NCBI GenBank assembly: GCA_009835395.1
Contig: VXXM01000078.1
Span: forward strand, 16,952 to 50,302
DNA: 33,351 nucleotides
Source: Acidimicrobiia bacterium
Lineage (GTDB): Bacteria > Actinomycetota > Acidimicrobiia > Acidimicrobiales > CATQHL01
Direction: 5' to 3'
In this document: positions 15,748 through 24,062 of the stretch, one piece after another
How positions within the stretch are numbered: the first letter of the stretch is position 1
Layout of the letters: every line of letters starts with the position of its first letter
The notes under the pieces: model-generated
What the model was told of the DNA's origin: nothing
Database searches by the model: none
The model's input: only the letters and a program-made list of their open reading frames with translations
Translations under genes and position numbers: made by a program

Positions 15748-16530
15748 GTGCGCGTGCTCGTCGCCGACGACGAAGAGGACCTGGTAGGAGCGATCGCCCG
15801 CGGCCTGCGCCGGGACGGCTACGCCGTGGACGAGGCCTACGACGGGGCCGAGGCGCTGGCCAAGGCCTCGGTGGTGGACTACGACGTCATCTGCCTGGAC
15901 CTGACGATGCCCGCGGTCGACGGCAGGGAGGTGTGCCGCCGCCTGCGCGACCCGTCGTGGAGCAGTCACCGCCCGCGCATCCTGATGCTCACGGCCCGCG
16001 ACAGCCTCGAGGACCGCATCGGGGGGCTCGATGACGGCGCTGACGACTACCTCGTCAAGCCGTTCGCGTTCGAAGAGTTGACGGCGCGGATCCGGGCGCT
16101 GCTGCGCCGGGACGCCGGACGCCGCGGGTCCCGCCTCGTCGTCGGCGACATCGAGATGGACCTGAGCCGGCACGCCGTGCGGCGCCAGGGCCACGAGATC
16201 ACGCTGACGCCGAAGGAGTTCACGCTGCTGCGGTACTTCTGCAGCCGTCCCGGCGAGGTCGTCTCTCAGGAGGAGTTGCTGGACCACGTCTGGGACGAGC
16301 ACACCGACCCGTTCACCAACACCGTGCGGGTGACCGTCGGTACCCTGCGGCGCAAGCTCGGCCTGCCCGGCAGCCCGGCACCGATCGAGACGGTGGTGGG
16401 AACCGGCTACCGGTTGGTCGCCGCGGTTGGCTCGCATGCTGCGGACGCCTCGTCGGGGCCCGAGGACCCCGCGTACGTGCTGGGCGACATCTCCTCGGGC
16501 GCGTCGCCGAATTCGGCCCCGTACCCTTGA
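15748..16530 (+). CDS. OmpR/PhoB-type response regulator
   Basis: A 260-residue two-component regulator. The receiver domain (1-115) has acidic residues D7 and D8, phospho-acceptor D51 (VICLDLTMP), T82 and K104 (YLVKPF). The C-terminal winged helix (about 130-225) contains LTPKEFTLLRYFCSRPGEVV and the recognition-helix end TVRVTVGTLRRKLG, closing with VGTGYRLV. A polar tail of about 30 residues follows. GTG 15748 is preferred over an upstream GTG because MRVLVADDEED is the normal start and a promoter -10 lies 7 bases before it. The partner kinase follows 36 bases downstream and an HtrA protease after that; this layout recalls mycobacterial MprA-MprB-PepD, which senses envelope stress, so that role is suggested but unproved. 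Confidence 0.93.
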   Translation: MRVLVADDEEDLVGAIARGLRRDGYAVDEAYDGAEALAKASVVDYDVICLDLTMPAVDGREVCRRLRDPSWSSHRPRILMLTARDSLEDRIGGLDDGADDYLVKPFAFEELTARIRALLRRDAGRRGSRLVVGDIEMDLSRHAVRRQGHEITLTPKEFTLLRYFCSRPGEVVSQEELLDHVWDEHTDPFTNTVRVTVGTLRRKLGLPGSPAPIETVVGTGYRLVAAVGSHAADASSGPEDPAYVLGDISSGASPNSAPYP

Positions 16531-16566
16531 TCCGCCGCCTGACAGGTCTCCGGCGAGGCTGAGCCC

Positions 16567-17823
16567 GTGACCCGCGCCGGCTATGTCGAACGGTTCGGAA
16601 GCCGGCTGTACCGCTCGCTGGGCTCCATCCGCTTCCGCCTGGCGCTGGTCTACAGCGTGCTGCTCTTCGGCCTCGGCGCCATCGCGGTCGGCGGCATCTA
16701 CTGGGGACTGGCCCGGAACCTGGACGAGTCGTCGCTCTCGCAGTCGCTGAGGTTGGATCGGTCCGAACTCGGCGGCGAGTTGGCGCCCGGCGACGAGCAG
16801 ACCCTCCGGGAACTGCTGGGGGCCGTGGAGACCCAGTCCAACGAGCGCGCCATGGAGCAGTTGGCGGACTACTCGCTGTTCGCCCTGGCGGTCCTCTTCG
16901 GCGGGAGCATGGTTGTGGGCTGGTTCCTTGCCGGTCACGTGCTCAAGCCGGTGGGGCGCATCACCGCGGTGGCGCGGCGGATCAGCGCCACGGACCTGTC
17001 GCAGCGCATCGCCCTGGACGGCCCTCCCGACGAGTTGCGGCGCCTCGCCGACACATTCGACGCCATGCTGGACCGCCTGGATCGCTCCTTCGACGCGCAG
17101 CGGGGCTTCGTGGAGGACGCCAGCCACGAGTTGCGCAATCCGCTGGCGGTGATCCGCAGCAACCTGGATACGACGCTGGCCGATCCCGACGCCACCACCG
17201 AGGACTACCGGGTCGTGGCCGAGCAGGTGAGCCGCTCCACCGAGCGCATGTCGCGCGTGGTCGACGACCTGGTCACCTTCGCCCGGCACGAGACCCGGCC
17301 GCAGCATCTCGCCCTGGTGGATGTCGGGGAGCTCTCGCGCCAGGCCACCGCCGAGTTCGAGGGCTACGCCGCCAACCACGACGTGAGGCTGACGCACTAC
17401 GCGCCCAGCGGCCTGCTGGCGCTCGGCGACGCCGGCAGCCTCCGGCAGGCGCTGGCGAACCTGCTCTCCAACGCGCTGAGCGTGGCGCCCGCGGGATCGG
17501 AGGTGCGCATCACCGCAGGGGGTGAGGGCGCCTGGATCTGGGTGGCGGTGGAGGATCAGGGCCCCGGCATTCCCGCGGACGAGCAGGAGCGCGTGTTCCA
17601 GCGGTTCCAGCGCGGCAGGCAGGCGGCGGCCGAGGGGCGGGGGCTGGGTCTGGCGATCGTGCGCCAGATCGCCGAGTCGCATCGCGGCGAGGCGCGCCTC
17701 ACCTCGACCGAAGGCTTCGGATCCACCTTCACGATGCTGCTGCCGGCGACCGGGGCGAGCAGTCCGGGCGCCCGGATTCGCCGCAGCGGCCGCGTCGCGG
17801 AGAACGTTCCGGTCTCTCTATGA
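16567..17823 (+). CDS. Membrane sensor histidine kinase
   Basis: A 418-residue kinase with two membrane segments (about 23-46 and 102-124) flanking a short extracellular loop of about 55 residues, a HAMP domain (about 125-175, HVLKPVGRITAVARRIS), the H box FVEDASHELRNPLAVI with phospho-accepting H187, and an HATPase domain with N box NLLSNAL, G1 DQGPGIP and G2 GRGLGLAIV. The small sensor loop suggests sensing within the membrane or through a partner protein and not a large ligand pocket. A Ser/Arg-rich tail follows the ATPase domain. GTG 16567 has a weak GCGAGG upstream. It is almost certainly the partner of the preceding response regulator. Confidence 0.93.
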   Translation: MTRAGYVERFGSRLYRSLGSIRFRLALVYSVLLFGLGAIAVGGIYWGLARNLDESSLSQSLRLDRSELGGELAPGDEQTLRELLGAVETQSNERAMEQLADYSLFALAVLFGGSMVVGWFLAGHVLKPVGRITAVARRISATDLSQRIALDGPPDELRRLADTFDAMLDRLDRSFDAQRGFVEDASHELRNPLAVIRSNLDTTLADPDATTEDYRVVAEQVSRSTERMSRVVDDLVTFARHETRPQHLALVDVGELSRQATAEFEGYAANHDVRLTHYAPSGLLALGDAGSLRQALANLLSNALSVAPAGSEVRITAGGEGAWIWVAVEDQGPGIPADEQERVFQRFQRGRQAAAEGRGLGLAIVRQIAESHRGEARLTSTEGFGSTFTMLLPATGASSPGARIRRSGRVAENVPVSL

Positions 17824-17864
17824 ATCGGCAGCGGCGGAGTTGAGGCTCCGGCGCGCCGCCCCAA

Positions 17865-17870
17865 TAGCGT
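17865..17870 (+). promoter_or_regulatory. Possible -10 box for the htrA-like gene
   Basis: TAGCGT lies in the 92-base gap between the kinase and the protease. Transcription from about 17877 would leave a leader of about 39 bases carrying ACGGAG near 17905, well placed for the ATG at 17916. This would allow the protease to be made independently of the kinase transcript. Confidence 0.33.
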
Positions 17871-17915
17871 GGATGGCGCCCACCGGACGACCGTGGCCCC
17901 TGAGACGGAGTTCAC

Positions 17916-19529
17916 ATGGCCCCTGACGCGCCCATCCCGCCGGCGGATCCGCAACAGGATCCGTTCGAGGACCGGCGGGTGCCGCTCGGAGCCTCCCCGG
18001 AGGAGTCCGGGCCGCCTGCCGGCGGCGGGGAGCCGGCCGGTGCGGGTGGCGCCTGGCCGCGGGACTACGACATGGCCTGGACTCTCGGGTGGGGTGACCA
18101 GCCCCCCTCTCCGGGCACCGGGCCGCCCCGCCGCCCGCCGCGCCGCCGGCGCCTCAGCGCCCAGGCGTTCGCGGTGTTCGTCAGCCTGGCGGCCCTGGCG
18201 CTCGGGGCGGTGGCGGTCGTGCTGTCGTCGGGCGCGCCCGTCGAGGTGGTTCGCTACGTTCAGGTCCGCCCGCCGGAGGTGATCGGGCCGGCTCCGCAGT
18301 TCGGTGCTCCCGTCGCCCCGGATCCGTCGCCGGGCTCCGAGCCGGCGCCGCCGCAGGTGCAGCCGGCGACACCGCAGCCGCTCGTGAATCAGGCAGGTCC
18401 CGTCGAGACCGCGCAGCCCGCGCCGGCGCCCCAACCGGGTCCGGCTCCGGCGCCGTCGTCGGAGTCGCCGGCCGCGCCGGCACAGGAGCCCGTCGTCTTC
18501 GCCGCCGGCCGGGTGGAGCCGTCGGTCGTCCTGATCCAGACGACGCAGGGTCAGGGTTCGGGAATCATCTACGACGACGCAGGGCTCGTCCTGACCGCGG
18601 CGCACGTCGTGGAGGAGGCCGAACCTCTCCTGAACCTGTTCGGCGACGGCGAGGGGGGCGGGCCCGGTCCCTCCGGGGACCTGGACGTCGTTCCGCCCGA
18701 GGGATCCGGCCGGCTCGAGATCCCCGAGGCGCTCGGCGGCGAGGTGCCCGACGTCATCGTGCATCTCGCCAACGGCCTGCGCACCGGCGGCAAGGTGGTG
18801 GGGGCGAACCGTGAACTCGACGTGGCCGTCGTGCAGATCGACCCCGCACTCGACCTGGCCGTGGCGGAGATCGGCCCGCTATCGACGGTGCAGGTGGGCC
18901 AGACCGCCGTAGCGGTGGGCAGCCCGTTCGGCATGGAGAACGTCGTGACTGTCGGCGTGGTGAGCGCCCTCAACCAGGTGCTGGGGGGCGAGAACGTGCC
19001 GCCGCTGGGCATGATCCAGACCGACGCGCCCATCAACAGCGGCAACAGCGGCGGTGCCCTCGCCGATATCGAGGGCAGGGTGATCGGCATGAACATCCTC
19101 ATCCGGTCCACCTTCGGCGGCGGGAACATCGGCGTGGGCTTCGCCACTCCAATCGAGGTGGCCATCTGGATCGCCGAGGAGTTGCGCGCCGGGCGCGAGG
19201 TGCGATTCGGGTTCCTCGGAATCACCGGCTACACGCCGCAACTTGGGGAACCGGGAGCGATCGTGGCGTCTGTCACCCCCGGCGGGCCCGCCGAGGCCGC
19301 CGGGATGCAGATCAACGACCGCATCGTCGCCTTCGACGGTCAGCCCGTGGCTTCGATGAACGAGTTGACCGTCGCCGTCCGGCTGCGGGCGCCCGGAACC
19401 GAGGTGCCCGTGGAGGTAATACGCGGCGACCAGCTCATCCGCCTGTTCATCCCGCTCGGTGACCGGAGCGCCTCGCTGGACATCGAGCAGGTCCCCGACG
19501 AATCGCTCGAGCCCGAGATCGAGCCCTAG
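17916..19529 (+). CDS. HtrA-like membrane-anchored serine protease with PDZ domain
   Basis: A 537-residue protein. A Pro/Gly-rich cytoplasmic stretch (1-78) ends in an Arg cluster (PPRRRRL), followed by one membrane segment (about 80-102), so the protease should face outside. Residues 110-190 are a Pro/Ala/Gln-rich linker. The trypsin-like domain has the triad H230 (LTAAHVV), D302 (NRELDVAVV) and S378 (INSGNSGGAL). An unusual Gly/Asp-rich insertion of about 45 residues separates the His and Asp parts. One PDZ domain (about 435-520) contains FLGITGYTP and GPAEAAGMQINDRIVAFDGQPV. HtrA proteases degrade or refold damaged envelope proteins. Its place after a two-component pair suggests it belongs to that envelope-stress regulon, as with PepD in mycobacteria. 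Confidence 0.93.
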   Translation: MAPDAPIPPADPQQDPFEDRRVPLGASPEESGPPAGGGEPAGAGGAWPRDYDMAWTLGWGDQPPSPGTGPPRRPPRRRRLSAQAFAVFVSLAALALGAVAVVLSSGAPVEVVRYVQVRPPEVIGPAPQFGAPVAPDPSPGSEPAPPQVQPATPQPLVNQAGPVETAQPAPAPQPGPAPAPSSESPAAPAQEPVVFAAGRVEPSVVLIQTTQGQGSGIIYDDAGLVLTAAHVVEEAEPLLNLFGDGEGGGPGPSGDLDVVPPEGSGRLEIPEALGGEVPDVIVHLANGLRTGGKVVGANRELDVAVVQIDPALDLAVAEIGPLSTVQVGQTAVAVGSPFGMENVVTVGVVSALNQVLGGENVPPLGMIQTDAPINSGNSGGALADIEGRVIGMNILIRSTFGGGNIGVGFATPIEVAIWIAEELRAGREVRFGFLGITGYTPQLGEPGAIVASVTPGGPAEAAGMQINDRIVAFDGQPVASMNELTVAVRLRAPGTEVPVEVIRGDQLIRLFIPLGDRSASLDIEQVPDESLEPEIEP

Positions 19530-19544
19530 GCGGGGCGGGACCCG

Positions 19545-20522
19545 GTGACGACGGCGCGCGACCTGCCCGAAGACGTATTCGAGGACCCGCCACCGGCGCC
19601 GCGCTGGCGTGCGCGGCTGGCCAAGGCCCGGTCGGCTCTCGGCGAGCGGCTCGGCGCCGCGCTGGCGCGCCCCCAACTCGACGCCGGCACCTGGGAGGCA
19701 CTGGAGGAGGCCCTGCTGGGCGCGGACGTCAGTTGGGAGGTGACCGGGCAGTTGCTGGAGCGCCTGCGCGCCGAGGCCTCCGAGCGGCACATCGCCGATC
19801 CCGGGGAGTTGCGCTCCCTGCTGGCTTCGGGGGTCGCCGACCTCATGGACGCCCCCGACGCCGGGCTGGACCGCTCGGGCTCGCCCGCGGTCTGGCTGTT
19901 CGTGGGGGTCAACGGCTCGGGCAAGACGACGACCATCGGGAAGCTGGCGCACGCCGAGGTGGCTGCCGGCCGGCGGGTGGTCCTCGCCGCCGCCGACACC
20001 TTCCGCGCCGCCGCCACCGAGCAGCTCGCCGCCTGGGCGGAGCGGGCGGGCGCGCATCTCGTGGGTGGCAACCCCGGTGGCGACCCCGCGGCGGTGGCCT
20101 TCGACGCCGCCTCCCACGCCGCGGCCACCGGCGCGGACGTGGTGATGATCGACACCGCCGGGCGCCTGCACACCAACCACAACCTCATGGGCGAGCTGGC
20201 CAAGATCCGCCGGGTGGCCGAGCGGGCGCCGGGCGAGTTGCGCGAGGTGCTCGTCACTCTCGACGCCACGGTCGGCCAGAACGGTCTCACCCAGGCCCGG
20301 ATGTTCGGCGAGGCCGCCGGCGTGACGGGCGCGGTGCTGACCAAGCTGGACGGCTCGGCCCGGGGCGGCTCGTTGCTGTCGGTGCGGGCCGAGTTGGGTG
20401 TGGCGGTCAAGCTCGTCGGCCTCGGCGAGGGACTGGGTGATCTGGTGCCGTTCGACGCCGCCGCCTTTGCGGCCGCGCTCGTGGGCGACGACGAGGAGTA
20501 CGCCGATGTTCGAGGCGCTTAG
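19545..20522 (+). CDS. ftsY: Signal recognition particle receptor FtsY
   Basis: A 325-residue SRP-family GTPase that docks ribosome-SRP complexes at the membrane for co-translational insertion. After a short N-terminal region (it lacks the long acidic A domain of some FtsY proteins) comes the helical N domain (about 25-100), then the G domain with G1 GVNGSGKTTT (121-130), the receptor-type DTFRAAATEQL, G3 DTAGRLHTN, G4 TKLDGSARGG and the closing GLGEGLGDLVPFD. The LHTN and LGDLVPF variants identify FtsY and not Ffh. The GTG at 19545 follows htrA by 15 bases. The 3' end overlaps ffh by 17 bases, so receptor and SRP protein are probably made in a fixed ratio from one transcript. Confidence 0.96.
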   Translation: MTTARDLPEDVFEDPPPAPRWRARLAKARSALGERLGAALARPQLDAGTWEALEEALLGADVSWEVTGQLLERLRAEASERHIADPGELRSLLASGVADLMDAPDAGLDRSGSPAVWLFVGVNGSGKTTTIGKLAHAEVAAGRRVVLAAADTFRAAATEQLAAWAERAGAHLVGGNPGGDPAAVAFDAASHAAATGADVVMIDTAGRLHTNHNLMGELAKIRRVAERAPGELREVLVTLDATVGQNGLTQARMFGEAAGVTGAVLTKLDGSARGGSLLSVRAELGVAVKLVGLGEGLGDLVPFDAAAFAAALVGDDEEYADVRGA

Positions 20523-21999
20523 CGGCAACCTCAACGCCGTCTTCGACCGGCTGCGTCGCAAGGGCAGGCTGCGTCCGGAGGACATCGAGGAGGCGATGGG
20601 CGAGATTCGCCGGGCGCTGCTGGCGGCCGACGTGGCCACGGGGGTGGTGGCGGAGTTCCGGGACCGGGTGCGCAGCCAGGCTCTCGCCGCCGATCTGAAC
20701 CGCGCTCTCAACCCGACCCAGCAGGTGGTTCGGATCGTGCACGCCGAGCTGGTGCGCTCCCTCGGCTCCGACGCGATGTCGATCAGCTTCGCCCCCCGGC
20801 CGCCGACGGTGGTGCTCCTGGCCGGGCTGCAGGGCTCGGGCAAGACGACCGCGGCCGCCAAGCTGGCCCGCTGGTTCCGCAGCCAGGGGCGCAGCCCGCT
20901 GCTCGTGGGCGCCGACCTGAGCCGCCCCGCCGCGGTCGAGCAGTTGCGCGTCCTGGCCGCCGAGATCGCCGTACCGGTCTTCAGCGAGGCGACCGACCCG
21001 GTCGCGGTGTCAGCGGCGGGGCTCGCGGAGGCGCGCCGGCTCGGTCGGGACGTGCTGATCTGCGACACCGCCGGACGCCAGGTGGTCGATGAGGCCCTCA
21101 TGGCCGAGGTGCGCGCCATCGGCGAGGCCATCCAGCCGCACTACACCTTCCTGGTGCTCGACGCCATGGTCGGCCAGGAGGCGGTGCGCGTCGGCCAGAG
21201 CTTCCACGAGGCCGTCGGGCTCGACGCCGTGATCCTGACCAAGCTCGACGGCGACGCCCGCGGCGGGGCCGCGCTGTCGGTGCGCGCGGCGGTGGGCTGC
21301 CCGGTGGCGTTCGCCTCGACCGGCGAGCGTGTCGGCGACTTCGAACGCTTCCATCCCGACCGCCTGGCGGGACGGATCCTGGGAATGGGCGACCTGCTGT
21401 CGCTGGCCGAGAAGGCGGAGGCGGCCTACGAGGGGCGCCAGGCCGCTGAGGCCGCCGGCGCCGCCGAACGCGTCCTGGCGGGCGACTTCACGCTGGACGA
21501 CTTCCTCGAGCAGATGCGCCAGATGCGCAAGCTGGGTGGGCTGGGTGATGTGCTGGCCCACCTGCCGAGCGAGCAGGCGACGCAGGCGACCGAGGCCGGC
21601 GTGGACGAGCGGCGCCTCGGGAGGATGGAGGCGATCATCTGCTCGATGACACCCGGCGAACGCGCCCAGCCGGCCATCATCGACGGATCCCGCCGGCGCA
21701 GGATCGCCGCCGGCAGCGGCACCACGACCGCCGAGGTGGGTGAGCTGCTGCGCAACTTCAGCGCGGCGCGCAAGATGATGCGCAACGCCCGCCCGGGCGG
21801 GGGCCGCCGCCGCTCCAAGGGATCCAAGGGTCGCAAACCCCGGGGTTCGGGGCGGGTCACGCCCGCCGGCGGAGCCCGGAGGGGGTCGGCCGCCGACCTG
21901 CTCGAGCGGCTGGAGGGGCTGGAGAGCCCCGGCGGCGGTGCCGGCGGGTCGGCGCCGGGCTCGCAGCCTCCGGGCCCGCTGAGCTGGCCGGGACGCTGA
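20506..21999 (+). CDS. ffh: Signal recognition particle protein Ffh
   Basis: A 497-residue GTPase that with 4.5S RNA binds signal sequences on ribosomes. The N domain (1-95) begins MFEALSGNLNAVFDRLRRKG; the G domain has G1 GLQGSGKTT (107-115), DTAGRQVVDE and TKLDGDARGG; the methionine-rich M domain (about 320-430) contains LEQMRQMRKLGGL, the SRP RNA-binding stretch MTPGERAQPAIIDGSRRRRIAAGSG, and ARKMM. It ends in a long basic and Gly/Pro-rich tail (from about 425, GGGRRRSKGSKGRKPRGSG), longer than usual. ATG 20506 is supported by GAGGAG 7 bases upstream and lies inside the end of ftsY. The SRP RNA gene is not in this window. Confidence 0.96.
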   Translation: MFEALSGNLNAVFDRLRRKGRLRPEDIEEAMGEIRRALLAADVATGVVAEFRDRVRSQALAADLNRALNPTQQVVRIVHAELVRSLGSDAMSISFAPRPPTVVLLAGLQGSGKTTAAAKLARWFRSQGRSPLLVGADLSRPAAVEQLRVLAAEIAVPVFSEATDPVAVSAAGLAEARRLGRDVLICDTAGRQVVDEALMAEVRAIGEAIQPHYTFLVLDAMVGQEAVRVGQSFHEAVGLDAVILTKLDGDARGGAALSVRAAVGCPVAFASTGERVGDFERFHPDRLAGRILGMGDLLSLAEKAEAAYEGRQAAEAAGAAERVLAGDFTLDDFLEQMRQMRKLGGLGDVLAHLPSEQATQATEAGVDERRLGRMEAIICSMTPGERAQPAIIDGSRRRRIAAGSGTTTAEVGELLRNFSAARKMMRNARPGGGRRRSKGSKGRKPRGSGRVTPAGGARRGSAADLLERLEGLESPGGGAGGSAPGSQPPGPLSWPGR

Positions 22000-22106
22000 G
22001 GGTCGGGGGCCCGGCGAGGCGGTCGCCGATCCCCGGAGATGGAACGGCGCCGATTTCACGGCAGACTTAGGCGTTGACGCCGGTGCCACGGGGCCCGGCC
22101 GCGAAT

Positions 22107-22117
22107 CTCCTTTGGAG
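22107..22117 (+). promoter_or_regulatory. Possible hairpin masking the rpsP ribosome binding site
   Basis: CTCC, a TTT loop and GGAG can pair so that the rpsP Shine-Dalgarno (GGAGG, 22114-22118) is hidden; a U-G pair could extend it. CGAATC flanks it on both sides (22102-22107 and 22122-22127). A 4-5 bp stem is weak, so control of S16 synthesis through it is only a suggestion. Confidence 0.2.
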
Positions 22118-22127
22118 GCGACGAATC

Positions 22128-22436
22128 GTGGCAGTGCGGCTTCGCTTGATGCGCAGAGGTAAGAAGAAGCAGCCCACATACCGGGTGGTGGCCACCGACA
22201 GGCGGTCGGCCCGCGACGGGCGCTTCATCGAATCGATCGGCTACTACGACCCGCGCCAGGAGCCGTCGCTGGTGAACATCGACAACGAGAAGGCCCTGAA
22301 GTGGCTCCGCAACGGCGCCCAGCCGAGCGAGCGTGTCGAGAAGCTGCTGAAGATCTCCGGCGCTTGGGACGAGTTCAAGCCCAGCAGCTCGCGGCTCGAG
22401 GACCTCGACGCCGCGAGCGCGGGATCCTCCTCGTGA
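22128..22436 (+). CDS. rpsP: 30S ribosomal protein S16
   Basis: A 102-residue ribosomal protein of the small subunit. It starts MAVRLRLMRRGKKKQPTYRVV and has the typical DRRSARDGRFIESIGYYDP stretch, then the NGAQPSERVEKLL segment, followed by a short polar tail (SSRLEDLDAASAGSSS). GTG 22128 is chosen over upstream starts because it gives the family N terminus and GGAGG lies 9 bases before it. The 128-base gap after ffh likely contains a promoter, but I see no convincing -10/-35 pair. Its stop overlaps the khpA start (GTGA), as is common in the rpsP-khpA-rimM-trmD-rplS cluster. Confidence 0.97.
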   Translation: MAVRLRLMRRGKKKQPTYRVVATDRRSARDGRFIESIGYYDPRQEPSLVNIDNEKALKWLRNGAQPSERVEKLLKISGAWDEFKPSSSRLEDLDAASAGSSS

Positions 22437-22690
22437 GCGACGGCGGCGCCCCGCGCGCCCAAGCGGTTCTCGAACACATCGTCCGGTCGGTGGTCGAGGC
22501 GCCCGAGGCGGCCCGCGTCGTGGCCAGCGCCGACGGCGAGGACGTCCGGCTCGACGTGCACGTGGACCGGGCCGACATCGGCCGGGTCATCGGGCGGCGC
22601 GGCCGGGTGGCGAGCGCCATCCGCACCGTCGTGCGGGCGGCCGCGGTCAACGACGGCCGCAGCGTCACCGTCGACTTCGTCGAGCCCTGA
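22433..22690 (+). CDS. khpA: KH-domain RNA-binding protein KhpA
   Basis: An 85-residue single KH-domain protein. The RNA-binding GxxG loop is G54-R-R-G57 within GRVIGRRGRVASAIR, followed by the usual beta strand ending VTVDFVEP. KhpA proteins bind many RNAs, often with KhpB, and affect cell size and division in Gram-positive bacteria; the position between rpsP and rimM is the standard one. The GTG start overlaps the rpsP stop by 4 bases, so translation is probably coupled. No khpB (jag) gene lies in this window. Confidence 0.93.
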   Translation: MSDGGAPRAQAVLEHIVRSVVEAPEAARVVASADGEDVRLDVHVDRADIGRVIGRRGRVASAIRTVVRAAAVNDGRSVTVDFVEP

Positions 22691-22696
22691 TCGGCC

Positions 22697-23200
22697 GTGG
22701 CGCCCCCGGTGCGCCCGGCGACGGATCTGCTGGAGGTCGGGCGGGTCGACCGGCCCCACGGCATCAGGGGCGAGGTCGTCGTCTCCCTGGTCACGAACCG
22801 CACCGAGCGGCTCGAGCCCGGAGCCGAGCTGCAGACGGCCGACGTCGCCCTGGTGGTGCGGCGGGCGCGCCCGTTCGAGCGCCGCTGGGTGGTGGCGTTC
22901 GAGGGTTACGAGGACCGAGACGCCGCCGAGGGGCTGCGCGGCGCCACGCTGCTCGCCGCGCCGCTGGAGGATCCCGACGAACTCTGGGTGCACCGGCTCA
23001 TCGGTGCCGAGGTCATTTCCGCCGACGGCCGGGCGCGGGGCACGGTCAGCGCCGTGCAGGCCAACCCGGCCAGCGACCTGCTGGTCACCGAAGGCGGCGC
23101 GCTGGTGCCGCTGACCTTCGTGGTGAGGGTCGAGGAGGGTGACGGGGGACCGGCCCGCATCGTCGTGGACGCGCCGGCGGGGCTCTTCGAGTTGCCCTGA
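22697..23200 (+). CDS. rimM: 16S rRNA processing protein RimM
   Basis: A 167-residue ribosome maturation factor that binds S19 and helps form the 30S head. The N-terminal beta-barrel begins LLEVGRVDRPHGIRGEVVV, the family signature, and the C-terminal PRC-barrel domain has DELWVHRLIGAEV and NPASDLLVTEGGALVPLTFVV. The GTG start lies 6 bases after khpA. All expected motifs are intact. Confidence 0.95.
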   Translation: MAPPVRPATDLLEVGRVDRPHGIRGEVVVSLVTNRTERLEPGAELQTADVALVVRRARPFERRWVVAFEGYEDRDAAEGLRGATLLAAPLEDPDELWVHRLIGAEVISADGRARGTVSAVQANPASDLLVTEGGALVPLTFVVRVEEGDGGPARIVVDAPAGLFELP

Positions 23201-23217
23201 CGTACCGGGGAGGCGCC

Positions 23218-23949
23218 ATGCGGATCGACGTGATCTCCATCTTTCCCGAGATGATCGAGCAGTTCGCCTCCCACAGCCTGCTGGGCAGGGCCCGCAGAGA
23301 CGGCGTCTTCGAGCTGCGAGTGCTGGATCTCCGCTCGGTGGCCACCGATCCGCACCGCTCCGTGGACGACGCTCCCTTCGGCGGCGGCCCCGGCATGGTT
23401 CTGGCGCCCGAGCCGATCTTCGACACCGTCGAGCAGGCCGGGGTGGCCCGACCGCTGATCCTGCTGTCGGCGGCGGGGCGCCGGCTGGACCAGCCCACCG
23501 TCGAGACCCTCGCCGCCGGCGACGGGCTCTCGTTGCTGTGCGGCCGCTACGAGGGCGTCGACGAGCGGGTGCGCACCGCGCTCGCCGATGACGAGATATC
23601 CGTGGGGGACTACGTGCTCGCCGGCGGTGAGGTGGCCGCCATGGTGGTGCTGGAGGCGGTCGTGCGGCTGCTGCCGGGCGTGATGGGCAACACCGACTCG
23701 GGCGGGGACGACTCGTTCAGCAGCGGGCTCCTGGGCCACCCGCAGTACACCCGGCCGGCGGAGTACCGCGGCATGGCGGTACCGGAGGTGCTGCGCTCGG
23801 GAGACCACGGGGGCGTCGAGCGCTGGCGCCGTGCGCAGGCCCTGGCGCGCACGCAGCGGCAGCGCCCCGACCTGATCGCCGCCCGCGGCGGTCTCAGCGA
23901 GGCCGACCTGGAGCTCCTCGAGGAGTTCGATCTGCTTCCCGAGAACTGA
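23218..23949 (+). CDS. trmD: tRNA (guanine37-N1)-methyltransferase TrmD
   Basis: A 243-residue SPOUT-class methyltransferase that makes m1G37 in tRNAs, preventing +1 frameshifting. It starts MRIDVISIFPEMIEQF and has the trefoil-knot SAM site in LLCGRYEGVDERV and ISVGDYVLAGGEVAAMVVLEAVVRLLPGVMGN. The C-terminal domain contains HPQYTRPAEYRGMAVPEVLRSGDH. GGGGAGG lies just upstream of the ATG. tRNA-Pro(GGG), encoded 860 bases downstream, carries G37 and is a known type of TrmD substrate; the proximity is probably coincidental. Confidence 0.97.
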   Translation: MRIDVISIFPEMIEQFASHSLLGRARRDGVFELRVLDLRSVATDPHRSVDDAPFGGGPGMVLAPEPIFDTVEQAGVARPLILLSAAGRRLDQPTVETLAAGDGLSLLCGRYEGVDERVRTALADDEISVGDYVLAGGEVAAMVVLEAVVRLLPGVMGNTDSGGDDSFSSGLLGHPQYTRPAEYRGMAVPEVLRSGDHGGVERWRRAQALARTQRQRPDLIAARGGLSEADLELLEEFDLLPEN

Positions 23950-24000
23950 GCGGACCCGCCGACCGGTGGCGCCGGGGAACTTCGGCCGTATCCTGCACTA

Positions 24001-24028
24001 TCCCGCTTCCCCCGTCCCGCCTCCCCCG
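24001..24028 (+). repeat. Tandem pyrimidine-rich 14-mers in the rplS leader
   Basis: TCCCGCTTCCCCCG is followed directly by TCCCGCCTCCCCCG (13 of 14 identical). They lie in the 113-base trmD-rplS gap, downstream of a possible -10 TATCCT (23989-23994) and upstream of the rplS ribosome binding site (AGGAG near 24051). They would lie in the mRNA leader of L19 if that -10 is used. Function unknown; could be a simple slippage repeat. Confidence 0.4.
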
Positions 24029-24062
24029 TCCAGAGTGACGTGTCCGTGATAGGAGACCGGCC

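Noticed and set aside
15541..17682. A 713-codon minus-strand open frame opposite smc, the regulator and the kinase
   Set aside because: Same reason: mirror of real genes, His/Gln/Arg-rich translation and no motif.
17873..17926. A 17-codon leader frame overlapping the htrA start
   Set aside because: The nearest -10 (TAGCGT) is only 2 bases before its ATG, so its start codon would not be on the transcript, and htrA has its own ribosome binding site.
18879..21131. A 750-codon open frame on the minus strand opposite htrA, ftsY and ffh
   Set aside because: Antisense to three clear genes, low-complexity composition and no recognisable domain; a by-product of high-GC codon bias.
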